Of a DNA stretch of 22,742 bases, positions 1 to 6,827 are shown piece after piece. Under the pieces are notes generated by a model. It did not search any database. It was given only the letters and a program-made list of their open reading frames with translations, and had not been told where the DNA came from. Source of the stretch: an uncultured Bacilli bacterium. Its GTDB lineage: Bacteria > Bacillota_I > Bacilli_A > RF39 > UBA660. Position 1 is the first letter of the stretch; every line of letters begins with the position of its first letter. The position numbers were made by a program, and so were the translations under genes. The stretch spans positions 1 to 22,742 of the forward strand of contig CAKONX010000014.1 of assembly GCA_934098345.1 (NCBI GenBank), written 5' to 3'.

Positions 1-360
1 ATATATGGTCATCATACAAAAAACGGATCTATGTTTGGAGAAATATATAAATACATGAATAAGTCTTTTTATGAAGAGCATCCTACTTATATGCTATATA
101 CACCATCTGGAAATTATATAGCAGAAATATTTAGTGCATATATAGATAATACGACATCAGAATCATACAATCAAAAATTTAATTCTATTGAAGAATATAA
201 AAAATATATTGATATGATTAAAGAAAAAAGCAATTATAAAACGGAAGTAGATGTAAATGTAAAAGAAGATAAAATTATTACTTTATATTCTTGCTCACAC
301 GAATCGAATAGACAAAAGACAGATAGATATTATATTCATGCAGTTTTAAGAAGCGTATAG
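1..360 (+). CDS. Class B sortase, C-terminal part (5' end outside window)
   Basis: Cysteine transpeptidase that anchors or joins surface proteins on the outer face of the membrane. The frame is open from base 1, so only the last 119 codons are present. The window opens with YGHHTKNGSMFG, the sortase B signature around the catalytic His (the GHH codons at 7-15). The catalytic Cys lies in LYSCS (codon 292-294), and the catalytic Arg is most likely that of TDRYYIHAVL about 11 residues later. All three active-site elements of a class B enzyme are therefore visible and nothing suggests truncation at the C terminus. Class B sortases are common cargo of Gram-positive conjugative elements, where they act on surface or pilus proteins of the transfer machinery. 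Together with the excisionase and integrase that follow, this supports reading the left end of the window as element DNA. The substrate is not visible. Confidence 0.9.
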   Translation: MYGHHTKNGSMFGEIYKYMNKSFYEEHPTYMLYTPSGNYIAEIFSAYIDNTTSESYNQKFNSIEEYKKYIDMIKEKSNYKTEVDVNVKEDKIITLYSCSHESNRQKTDRYYIHAVLRSV

Positions 361-384
361 ACAACTTATTTTAGTTGTTTTTTT
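359..384 (+). terminator. Terminator after sortase gene
   Basis: ACAACT (361-366) pairs with AGTTGT (373-378) across a six-base loop, followed by a run of T to 384. It starts right at the sortase stop codon and separates that transcript from the excisionase/integrase pair. Confidence 0.75.
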
Positions 385-432
385 GTTGGAGTAGTTTATG
401 TAGTTCAAAGAAAGGATGAAAGGAAAAATTAT

Positions 433-675
433 ATGAATGAAACAATGGTTTATACAGTAAGAGATGTAGCAGCAGTTTTACATTGTAGTCCAAATTATGT
501 TTATACTTTAATAAAAAAAGGATACCTACCAGCCATAAAACTAGGTAGCACTAGAATATTAAAAAAAGCATTAGAACAATTTTTAAATGAAAACCAAGGA
601 AAAGATTTATCAAATTTAGATAGCATTAAACCTTTGTGTTTAGATGATTTGGAGAATGATCAATGGGACAAATAA
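433..675 (+). CDS. Excisionase-like helix-turn-helix protein (MerR/Xis fold)
   Basis: Small 80-residue DNA-binding protein of the excisionase family. The N-terminal 55 residues form a winged helix-turn-helix: YTVRDVAAVLHCSPNYVYTLIKKG is the helix pair, and the following LPAIKLGSTRILKK matches the wing that reads the minor groove. The acidic tail has no recognisable domain. A purine-rich ribosome site (AGGATGAAAGGA) precedes the ATG. The gene overlaps the integrase start by 13 bases, so the two are translationally coupled. In Tn916-like elements this pairing supplies the directionality factor that bends the element end and favours excision. Some elements use the same fold as a transcription regulator, so the exact role is inferred from position next to the integrase. 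Confidence 0.85.
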   Translation: MNETMVYTVRDVAAVLHCSPNYVYTLIKKGYLPAIKLGSTRILKKALEQFLNENQGKDLSNLDSIKPLCLDDLENDQWDK

Positions 676-1943
676 AAATAGAAAAGAGGGGAAATGTATA
701 TCAGTATAGATTTGAAATAGCTTCACAAGGGGGAGTTAGAAAATTTATCAACAAGTCTGGTTTTAAAACTAAAGCTGAGGCTCAAGAAGCAGGAAGCATT
801 GCACAAACAGAATATTTAAATGCAGGAGTTCCGTTTAAAGAGAGTAAGTTGTCTTATAGTGATTATTTGAATTACTGGTTAGATAACTATTGTAAAAGCA
901 ATTTGAAATATAATACAATTTGTAAATATAAAACTATAATTGATAAATATATAAGACCAAGATTAGGTATGTATAGATTATCTACTTTAACAAGCGTAAG
1001 ATTAAATATGTTTATTACAGAAATATGCGATGAATATTCTTTTTCAAGATCATATTTTAGAAATATTTTAAAAGTAGTTAAGGGAACATTTAGGGATGCG
1101 TGTGATTTATACGGATTTATTAAATATAATCCAGCCTTAACTTTAAGGTTACCTAGAATGGATATAACTAAATCAGATCCGAAACATTTATATACTCCTG
1201 AAGAGATAAATAAGATATTATATAGATTTAGATATAACGATACTTTTACTTGCTCATTTTTAACATCATGTTTTACTGGAATGAGAACAGGAGAAGTATT
1301 TGCTTTAATATGGGAAGATATTGATTTAGAGAATGGAATTATTTATGTTAAGCACAGTGTATATGATAAAACCAAAGATGATAAAGGCAGATGGTATTTA
1401 GGAAGTACAAAAACGATAGCAGGAGAAAGAATAGTGTATATTAGCCCGACATTATTATTTGCATTAAAAAATTATAAGGAAAAACAGAAATTTTTAAAGG
1501 AAGCTTTGGGTAGCGAATATACTTACTACTATTTAGAGGATGTAAAAAACAAATATGGAAAGGTAGTAGAACAAAGAATAGTAGAAAAGAATGATAATGA
1601 TAGTGAGAAAGAAAATCTAAATCTAGTTTTTACTAAGACAAATGGAAAATATGTTGGGACAGATTTAGTTAGATATCCATTTGAAATAATTCATAAGGAA
1701 CTAGGAATTGAAAAAGTTAGATTTTACGATTTAAGAGGTAGTTATGCAACAAAAATATTGAAGACTGGAGTAGAGATTAGAGATGTTGCAGATATGCTTG
1801 GTCACAAAAATATAGAAACAACAGAAAACTATTATGTATCAAGTACATCAGATTCAAGAAAGGGAGCAACAGATGCTTTTGATCAAATGATGCAATCTGA
1901 TCTTATTAAAGAAATATCAGAGTATCAAATTTTTGAATATTAG
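663..1943 (+). CDS. Tyrosine recombinase / integrase of an integrative element
   Basis: Site-specific recombinase of 426 residues that integrates and excises the element. Layout: N-terminal arm-type DNA-binding domain (about 1-55), SAM-like core-binding domain (about 62-155, starting at SYSDYLNYWLDNY) and catalytic domain (about 175-400). Catalytic residues seen are Arg208 (TGMRTGE), the beta-hairpin Lys250 (GSTKT), Arg358 in the box-II motif, His381 (LGHKN) and the nucleophile Tyr390 (TTENYY). The first position of box II, normally His in HxxR, is Tyr355 (YDLR), a tolerated but less usual substitution. GGAG at 651-654 lies eight bases before the ATG. As in Tn916-type elements, xis and int are the last genes before the element end. 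The insertion site is probably the SEC-C scrap at 2237. The gene is intact, so the element may still be mobile. Confidence 0.93.
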   Translation: MGQIKIEKRGNVYQYRFEIASQGGVRKFINKSGFKTKAEAQEAGSIAQTEYLNAGVPFKESKLSYSDYLNYWLDNYCKSNLKYNTICKYKTIIDKYIRPRLGMYRLSTLTSVRLNMFITEICDEYSFSRSYFRNILKVVKGTFRDACDLYGFIKYNPALTLRLPRMDITKSDPKHLYTPEEINKILYRFRYNDTFTCSFLTSCFTGMRTGEVFALIWEDIDLENGIIYVKHSVYDKTKDDKGRWYLGSTKTIAGERIVYISPTLLFALKNYKEKQKFLKEALGSEYTYYYLEDVKNKYGKVVEQRIVEKNDNDSEKENLNLVFTKTNGKYVGTDLVRYPFEIIHKELGIEKVRFYDLRGSYATKILKTGVEIRDVADMLGHKNIETTENYYVSSTSDSRKGATDAFDQMMQSDLIKEISEYQIFEY

Positions 1944-1950
1944 AATAAAA

Positions 1951-2003
1951 GCAACATACTCAAAAATGCTATAACACGCATCTGGGTGTGTTGCTTATTT
2001 TTT
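1951..2003 (+). terminator. Terminator downstream of integrase
   Basis: GCAACATAC (1951-1959) pairs with GTGTGTTGC (1986-1994), with one T-G wobble, and a T-rich tract (TTATTTTTTTG) follows. The long internal loop may fold further. Confidence 0.65.
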
Positions 2004-2028
2004 TGTTTTATAGTATAATTTAGTCAGC

Positions 2029-2049
2029 AGTATATATTATTTATATACT
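2029..2049. repeat. Perfect 8-bp inverted repeat near element end
   Basis: AGTATATA (2029-2036) and TATATACT (2042-2049) are exact inverted copies with a five-base spacer. It lies between the integrase terminator and the 18-bp direct repeats. No T-run follows, so it is more likely a protein-binding or cruciform site than a terminator; this is inference. Confidence 0.5.
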
Positions 2050-2126
2050 CAAATTAATTAATCTTGAGAACGAATGGATACATTGTGTGCATTTTGTGTT
2101 CATTGAGAAGAAAACACATAGTAAAA

Positions 2127-2144
2127 ATAGTACAAATAATACTA
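2127..2144 (+). repeat. 18-bp direct repeat, copy 1 (possible integrase arm site)
   Basis: ATAGTACAAATAATACTA, identical to the copy at 2208-2225 (81 bases start to start). Tn916-type integrases bind short direct repeats near the element ends through their N-terminal domain. Position between int and the presumed border fits that role, but binding is inferred. Confidence 0.6.
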
Positions 2145-2207
2145 TTTATACATAACCTTACCAGAACTATTCAGACCTTTAAAAACATATAATACAGATA
2201 GTTTTAC

Positions 2208-2225
2208 ATAGTACAAATAATACTA
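2208..2225 (+). repeat. 18-bp direct repeat, copy 2 (possible integrase arm site)
   Basis: Exact second copy of the repeat at 2127-2144. It ends 11 bases before the SEC-C coding scrap, i.e. right at the presumed element boundary. Confidence 0.6.
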
Positions 2226-2236
2226 GAAAAGGATGA

Positions 2237-2281
2237 ACTTGTGGCTCAGGAAAAAAATATAAACAATGTTGTGGTAAATAA
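2237..2281 (+). pseudogene. 3' scrap of a SEC-C motif gene (presumed insertion site)
   Basis: Fifteen codons read TCGSGKKYKQCCGK then stop. This is the conserved end of the SEC-C zinc motif (usual form CPCGSGKKYKKCC) found at the C terminus of SecA and of many small SEC-C proteins. The frame is closed just upstream by a TGA at 2234-2236, so nothing else of the gene is here. A bare gene 3' end directly after int and its repeats is the expected picture when a tyrosine recombinase integrates into the 3' end of a gene: the 5' part should lie beyond the element's other end, with its tail rebuilt by the element's copy of the core. Whether the gene was secA or another SEC-C gene cannot be told. Confidence 0.7.
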
Positions 2282-2335
2282 CTTATAAAATAAGGCTTTC
2301 CAGAGATTTGGGAGGACAAAAAAATCTTGAAATTT

Positions 2336-2387
2336 GTCATCTGTCATCCATTTGTCATCCAAAAATAAAAAAGATGACAAAGATGAC
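2336..2387. repeat. GTCATC-rich imperfect hairpin
   Basis: Three direct copies of GTCATC (2336-2341, 2343-2348, 2354-2359) are followed by two inverted copies GATGAC (2373-2378, 2382-2387). The last two direct copies pair with the inverted ones as a 15-bp stem with a two-base bulge (2349-2350) and a 13-base A-rich loop. No T-run follows, so it is not an ordinary terminator. A + frame runs through it and ends in ELGIGSMSSSVGETKN at 2442, but has no start codon; I do not call it a gene. Confidence 0.6.
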
Positions 2388-2460
2388 TTATGGGAGTTAG
2401 GTATCGGTTCAATGTCAAGTAGTGTTGGTGAAACCAAAAACTAATGATAAATGAATTGTA

Positions 2461-2489
2461 AAAGAGGACTAGAAATAGTCTTCTTTTGT
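2461..2489. terminator. Strong, possibly bidirectional terminator
   Basis: An 11-bp stem (2461-2471 with 2476-2486, one G-T wobble) is closed by a GAAA tetraloop. T residues follow on the + side and A residues start the stem, so it could work in both directions. It abuts the end of the minus-strand transposase remnant. Confidence 0.8.
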
Positions 2490-2710
2490 TATGAAGTAAG
2501 AGGATTATAGATACCTTTTTCAGGCATAACTCTAGCTTTTAAGTGAGCAAATTTTCTATAACCACAAGCATTATGTTTAAGTTGTTTAATAATGTTGTTA
2601 GTACCTTCAATTAGTCCATTAGATAACTCATAATCAAAGGCATTAACAATGTAATTTTCAAAATTTAAAAATGTTTTAATAGCTATTTTAGAATATTTAT
2701 GTAATATCTT
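2489..2710 (-). pseudogene. ISL3-family transposase, C-terminal remnant
   Basis: On the minus strand about 74 codons remain before a TAA at 2489-2491. The peptide contains FENYIVNAFDYELSNGLIEG, TNNIIKQLKHNACGYRKF and HLKARVM. This is the end of the ISL3-type DDE transposase: the Glu of LIEGTNN is the catalytic E, and the GYRKFxxLKAR segment is the family's usual C terminus. No start codon, no N-terminal zinc finger and no first two catalytic Asp residues are present, and similarity fades at about 2710 where an unrelated + frame begins. It is a dead fragment of an insertion sequence truncated at its 5' side, with no terminal inverted repeat that I could find. Confidence 0.75.
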
Positions 2711-3014
2711 AGATATAACTATTGCAGCTTTATTAAATGGAGAAGAAACTTCGGATGAAAAAGTTATTATTCGATTACTTTGGATAATAGATAAATTTAA
2801 GCAATTAAGATATGCATTTATTGGTATCTTAATATTCTATTTTAGCGATGTTATTAATTGTTTAGAAGTTCTTAAATAGGTTAAAGATGAAACTTTTATT
2901 AAAGGATTTCTAGATGGAGTCTCTGTAGGATTAAAAGTTATTGGAGTCTTTATTTTTATCTATGATATGACTTCATATATAAAGAAAAATTTAGAATCAA
3001 AGAATAGTTTATAG
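2703..3014 (+). pseudogene. Remnant of a small membrane protein gene, amber stop inside
   Basis: One + frame is open for about 100 codons except for a TAG at 2877-2879. Before the stop it reads NILDITIAALLNGEETSDEK and then a hydrophobic stretch (LRYAFIGILIFYF). After it comes FIKGFLDGVSVGLKVIGVFI and a charged tail ending at TAG 3012-3014. The pattern suggests a two-segment membrane protein. No start codon or ribosome site is seen, and its upstream side meets the ISL3 remnant, so the gene was probably cut by the insertion and then decayed. I do not recognise the family. Confidence 0.45.
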
Positions 3015-3027
3015 TTTTGAAGATATG

Positions 3028-3054
3028 AAACAGTAAAATATATACTGTTTTTTT
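3028..3054 (+). terminator. Terminator before the ABC transporter gene
   Basis: AAACAGTA (3028-3035) pairs with TACTGTTT (3043-3050) over a seven-base loop, followed by TTTT. It isolates the ABC gene from the decayed region. Confidence 0.75.
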
Positions 3055-3090
3055 ATTATAATAGTTATAAATAGCTTGTTTATTTTATAT

Positions 3091-3119
3091 TTTACTTTAT
3101 AATATTAAATTGATATAAT
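3091..3119 (+). promoter_or_regulatory. Promoter of the MacB-like ABC gene
   Basis: TTTACT (3091-3096), a 17-base spacer and TATAAT (3114-3119), with a TG at 3111-3112 making an extended -10. The predicted start of transcription (about 3126) falls inside the inverted repeat at 3124-3140. Confidence 0.65.
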
Positions 3120-3123
3120 TAAG

Positions 3124-3140
3124 TTGATAACGTATATCAA
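3124..3140. promoter_or_regulatory. Operator-like inverted repeat
   Basis: TTGATA (3124-3129), five-base spacer, TATCAA (3135-3140): perfect 6-bp dyad placed over the expected transcription start. A third TTGATA occurs at 3110-3115, overlapping the -10. This layout is typical of a repressor site; the regulator is not identified. Confidence 0.5.
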
Positions 3141-3153
3141 TGGAGGAGTATGT

Positions 3154-5664
3154 ATGATAGAACTAAAAAATGTCTGTAAAACTTATAAAGCAAAAAAAGG
3201 TACTAATACAACAGCGCTAGATAATGTGTCTGTAACTTTTGACAATAAAGGAATGACCTTTATATTAGGAAAGAGTGGATCAGGTAAATCTACCATGCTT
3301 AATATTTTAGGCGGTCTTGATTCTTATGATTCGGGAGATATGATTATATTAGGGAAGAGTAGTAAAGATTTTAGTCAAAAAGATTTTGATTCATATCGAA
3401 ATACATATGTTGGATTCATATTTCAAGAATTTAACTTATTAGAAGAGTATGATGTTTATCAAAATATAATTCTTGCATTACAATTACAACAAAAAGAAAT
3501 TAATGAAAAAGAAATAGACGACTTATTAGATAAACTTGAATTAACTAATTTAAAAAACAGAAAGATTAATGAATTATCAGGTGGACAAAAACAAAGAGTT
3601 GCTATAGCTAGAGCCTTGATTAAAAATCCTAAAATTATTTTAGCAGATGAGCCAACAGGAAATCTTGACAGTGATACTGGAAATCAAGTAATGGATTTAT
3701 TGAAAAGTATTTCAAAAGAAAAACTTGTTATTATGGTTTCACATGATGAAGATTATGCTAAAAAATATGCAGATAGAATAATTGAAGTTAAAGATGGAAA
3801 AATTATAAATGACACAAATAAGAAGAAAATAGAAACTCAAGAAAGTAATTATGAAACTGTTGTTTCTAAACTTCCTTTTAAAGATAGCTTTAAATTAGGT
3901 GCTGGAAGCTTAAATCATAAGAAATTGAGATTAACGATAACTATATTTTTAGTAATTATTACTCTTGGATTCTTTAGTTGTACAGACACTCTTTCAAGTC
4001 TTAATTTTAACAAAGCCCATACTAAATATTTAACAGAAAAAAATGAAGAGTTTATCGAAGTCAGTTCTCAAGATATTTATGAGGTAGATAAAAATTTAAG
4101 ATTTGTTTCTACTGAGTTAAAACAAGAAGATGCTAAAGAAGTTAGAAACAAAATGAATTCTAATGGTTTTGAAGTATATAATTTTAATATGAAAAATAGA
4201 TGGGGTCAAGGTGTTTATAGCATTATGCACATTAAAGAGGATTATGCAAATCTTAATAGTGTCGGTAATGATGGAAAGATTAGTTTTGTTGTAGCAGATA
4301 ATATATCAGATGTCTTAAAAGAAAGCCTTACTGGTAAAAATCCAGAAGGAACAAATGATGTAGTAATTTCTAATTATATAGCTGATATGCTTATAAGAAA
4401 TGGCGTTGAAGTATATGAAAAAGTTGCTAAAGATGAATTTGAATCTGAACATTATTATAAACCTGATTCATATGAAGACATAATTAATAGCAACTATACT
4501 TTCTATTTAGGTGAAGATAAAGTAAAGATAGTTGGTGTTATTAATTATGATTTAAGTAATATTAATGCTAATTATATATCAAATGTTTTATTTAAAATAT
4601 TTGTTAATAAAGAATTTATTAATGCAAGAAAAGATATTAAATATTCGAACTTGAAATCTTATATTGCACCTATGTTAAAATTTTCAGATGAAGAGAACGA
4701 TAGCTTTGATTATAATGTTGCTGTACTTGATCATGAAATAGAATATTTTGATGGTAAGTCATGGGTTAAAACTAATTCTTTAAAAGAAAATGAAGTTATA
4801 TTACCACTAGATACGATTACTAATAAAGATTCTAAATATTATGATAATTTAAATAATTATATGACAAAATCATTTGGTAATTATGAATTAGCTGAAAAGA
4901 AATTTATTACAAACTATATTCAAAAGATAAATATAATCGGTAGTAATGCAGATTTAGAATTAAGATACTTAGATAATGAAGATGGGAATGCATTTAAGAA
5001 TATAAAAGATATTAAAGTTGTTGGTGTTTATTATCGTGATTCATCTGAAGATGATTTTTCTCAATCATACATTTATTTTTCAAAAGATTTATTAGGTGAA
5101 TACACTAAATCGGAACTTGAACTAAATAGTATATTATATCCAATTAAATCAAAAAACCAATTAGCTAAGATTAATAAAATGTTTCCAATTGATTCTAAAT
5201 TAGCTATTAAATCAACTTATAGTCATAGTATATATACAGAAATTTCTATGATTAAATCAATTAAAAAAATAACTTTATATGCTGGTATAATTTTCTTAGT
5301 ATTTACAGTATTCTTAATTTCTAACTTTATGGTTTTAAGCGTTAATTATCGTAAAAAAGAAATAGGAATATTAAGAGCTTTAGGATCAAGCGGATTAGAT
5401 ATCATGAATATATTCTTATGGGAAGCATTTACTTTATGTATTATTTCTGGTACAGTTGCATCTATTCTTTTGGTTATAGTTTCAAATAAAATGAATAGGT
5501 TGCTATTGAATTCAACTGGTATATTAACATCTCCATTCATTGTTGGTGTAAGACAATTTTTTGTAATATTCCTTGTTGTATTTGTTGTTACATATGCTTC
5601 AAGTATTTTACCAATTATAAAGATATCTAAAAAGAAACCAATTGATGCAATTTTAAATAAATAG
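3154..5664 (+). CDS. ABC transporter, fused ATPase and FtsX-type permease (MacB topology)
   Basis: One 836-residue chain joins an ATPase (1-225) to a membrane part. The ATPase has Walker A GKSGSGKS (39-46), Q-loop Gln91, signature LSGGQ (141-145), Walker B ILADE (162-166) and H-loop His197. One membrane segment follows at about 259-278, then an extracytoplasmic domain of about 430 residues and three C-terminal segments, the last ending in the PIIKISKKKPIDAIL tail usual for FtsX proteins. Four segments with a large outside domain is the mechanotransmission layout of MacB, LolCDE and peptide-resistance exporters rather than a channel. In Bacillota such genes serve antimicrobial-peptide or bacteriocin defence, or envelope work; the substrate is unknown. 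I chose the ATG at 3154 because GGAGG (3142-3146) lies seven bases before it. An in-frame TTG at 3124 sits inside the operator and has no ribosome site. Confidence 0.9.
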   Translation: MIELKNVCKTYKAKKGTNTTALDNVSVTFDNKGMTFILGKSGSGKSTMLNILGGLDSYDSGDMIILGKSSKDFSQKDFDSYRNTYVGFIFQEFNLLEEYDVYQNIILALQLQQKEINEKEIDDLLDKLELTNLKNRKINELSGGQKQRVAIARALIKNPKIILADEPTGNLDSDTGNQVMDLLKSISKEKLVIMVSHDEDYAKKYADRIIEVKDGKIINDTNKKKIETQESNYETVVSKLPFKDSFKLGAGSLNHKKLRLTITIFLVIITLGFFSCTDTLSSLNFNKAHTKYLTEKNEEFIEVSSQDIYEVDKNLRFVSTELKQEDAKEVRNKMNSNGFEVYNFNMKNRWGQGVYSIMHIKEDYANLNSVGNDGKISFVVADNISDVLKESLTGKNPEGTNDVVISNYIADMLIRNGVEVYEKVAKDEFESEHYYKPDSYEDIINSNYTFYLGEDKVKIVGVINYDLSNINANYISNVLFKIFVNKEFINARKDIKYSNLKSYIAPMLKFSDEENDSFDYNVAVLDHEIEYFDGKSWVKTNSLKENEVILPLDTITNKDSKYYDNLNNYMTKSFGNYELAEKKFITNYIQKINIIGSNADLELRYLDNEDGNAFKNIKDIKVVGVYYRDSSEDDFSQSYIYFSKDLLGEYTKSELELNSILYPIKSKNQLAKINKMFPIDSKLAIKSTYSHSIYTEISMIKSIKKITLYAGIIFLVFTVFLISNFMVLSVNYRKKEIGILRALGSSGLDIMNIFLWEAFTLCIISGTVASILLVIVSNKMNRLLLNSTGILTSPFIVGVRQFFVIFLVVFVVTYASSILPIIKISKKKPIDAILNK

Positions 5665-5707
5665 TAATAGTTTATAAAAAAATAAATATAATAATTATGG
5701 TGATAAC

Positions 5708-6139
5708 ATGAAAAAATTTATTATCATATTATTAATTACATTTGGAATTGCTTTATTACCTACGATATTTATAAACTTTGATACAGATTCTTTAGTAAAA
5801 CCATTACTTTTTCCACCAAAGATTTTATTTCCAATTGTGTGGACAATATTGTATTTTCTTATGAGTATATCCTTATACTTATCAAGTAAGTATAATAAAA
5901 ACTTATATAAAGTTTATGGAATACAACTTATTTTAAATTCTTTATGGAGTCCGTTGTTCTTTATGTTTAAAACTTACTTGTTTTCAACAATAGAATTATT
6001 AATTTTAATTATATTTGTTGCAATAATGATTAAAGAAATGAAACTAGAAAATAAGTTATCTGCTTACTTACAAATCCTTTACTTTATTTGGTTATTGTTT
6101 GCTTTATATTTAAATGTATCAATTTATATTTTAAACTAA
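5708..6139 (+). CDS. TspO/MBR family membrane protein
   Basis: Translocator-protein homologue of 143 residues with five predicted membrane helices, the normal size and topology of the family. Family marks are PPKILFPIVWTILYFLMSIS (helix 2 region), LILNSLWSPLFF (helix 3) and the tryptophan- and tyrosine-rich last helices (YFIWLLFALYLN). TspO proteins bind porphyrins and sterols and are tied to tetrapyrrole and stress responses, but their reaction is still debated. GGTGA lies just before the ATG. The gene follows the ABC transporter by 43 bases and may be cotranscribed, since no terminator lies between them. A terminator follows it. Confidence 0.88.
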   Translation: MKKFIIILLITFGIALLPTIFINFDTDSLVKPLLFPPKILFPIVWTILYFLMSISLYLSSKYNKNLYKVYGIQLILNSLWSPLFFMFKTYLFSTIELLILIIFVAIMIKEMKLENKLSAYLQILYFIWLLFALYLNVSIYILN

Positions 6140-6144
6140 ATTAT

Positions 6145-6173
6145 AGAACTCTACGCTACGTAGGTTCTTTTTT
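6145..6173 (+). terminator. Terminator after TspO gene
   Basis: AGAAC-(T)-CTACG (6145-6155) pairs with CGTAGGTTCT (6159-6168) around a CTA loop with one bulged T, followed by a T-run. Confidence 0.8.
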
Positions 6174-6214
6174 ATAGTAAAATAATATAAAGTGTTAGCA
6201 GAAGGAGTGATATT

Positions 6215-6817
6215 ATGGATCAAGGTTTAGTTGGTTTATTTATTTCAAAAAAAAGAAAAGAGAAAGGCTTAACTCAAAAGCAATTAGCTGATAAATTATT
6301 TATTAGTGAAAAAACTATTAGTAAATGGGAATGTGGTAATGGGTTACCTGAAGTGTCTCTTATGTTACCTTTATGTGAAATTCTTGAAATTAGTGTAAAT
6401 GAACTTTTAAGTGGAAAAGAGATTGATGAAAAAAATTACATAGAAAATGCCGAAGAAAATCTTTTACGTATTTTAAAAGAAAAAGAAGAGAGTAAGAAAA
6501 AGTTAGCAATATCTTTTTCAATAGCTGTTATTGGTGCTCTTGTAATGACAGTTATGATTTTAATTTCAATTATTGTAAATAATGATTCAATTAAAATATT
6601 CTTAATTTTATTTGGAATAGTTACATTTATAATTTGTTTTATTAATGCAGTGATACTTGATTTTGATACTGGAGTTTATGAATGTAAACATTGTAAATAT
6701 AAATTTAAACCAACTTTAATAAATTATCTCTTGGCTCCACATACTCCTTTTAAAAGATATCTTAAATGTCCAAGTTGTGGAAAAAATGGATATGCAAGAC
6801 ATAAATTAATAAAATAA
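6215..6817 (+). CDS. XRE-family regulator with two membrane segments and a C-terminal zinc ribbon
   Basis: A 200-residue protein. Residues 7-62 are a helix-turn-helix of the XRE/Cro type (LTQKQLADKLFISEKTISKWECG). Two hydrophobic segments follow (about 98-121 and 127-147), then a rubredoxin-like zinc ribbon with Cys157, Cys160, Cys185 and Cys188. The DNA-binding head and the ribbon are therefore joined through a membrane hairpin, so both face the cytoplasm. Membrane-bound XRE regulators of this shape are frequent in Bacillota and usually control a neighbouring transporter or envelope gene. Here the plausible targets are the flanking hydrolase pseudogene or the TspO/ABC genes, which is inference. 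AAGGAG precedes the ATG. The next gene begins eight bases after the stop, so the two probably share a transcript. Confidence 0.85.
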   Translation: MDQGLVGLFISKKRKEKGLTQKQLADKLFISEKTISKWECGNGLPEVSLMLPLCEILEISVNELLSGKEIDEKNYIENAEENLLRILKEKEESKKKLAISFSIAVIGALVMTVMILISIIVNNDSIKIFLILFGIVTFIICFINAVILDFDTGVYECKHCKYKFKPTLINYLLAPHTPFKRYLKCPSCGKNGYARHKLIK

Positions 6818-6827
6818 GGAGTATATG

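Larger units (their letters stand above)
1..2281 (+). mobile_element. Right end of an integrative (conjugative/mobilizable) element, partial
   Basis: Sortase B, excisionase and tyrosine integrase are followed by paired direct repeats and then a host-gene 3' fragment, the standard order at the int end of Tn916-like or other ICE/IME elements. The left part, including any conjugation genes, lies outside the window, so its class cannot be decided. The right border is placed near 2226-2281. The crossover core cannot be fixed without the other junction. Confidence 0.7.

Noticed and set aside
2246..2437. Minus-strand 63-codon frame opposite the SEC-C scrap and GTCATC hairpin
   Set aside because: No ribosome site, and it runs across the SEC-C coding scrap on the other strand; probably a chance frame in repeat-rich DNA.
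1944..3123. tRNA gene or CRISPR array in the long non-coding stretch
   Set aside because: No cloverleaf and no regularly spaced repeats with unique spacers; only one pair of 18-bp repeats and hairpins are present.
3124..3153. Start of the ABC transporter at a TTG, adding ten residues
   Set aside because: The TTG is part of the operator-like dyad at the predicted transcription start and has no ribosome site; GGAGG fits the ATG at 3154.
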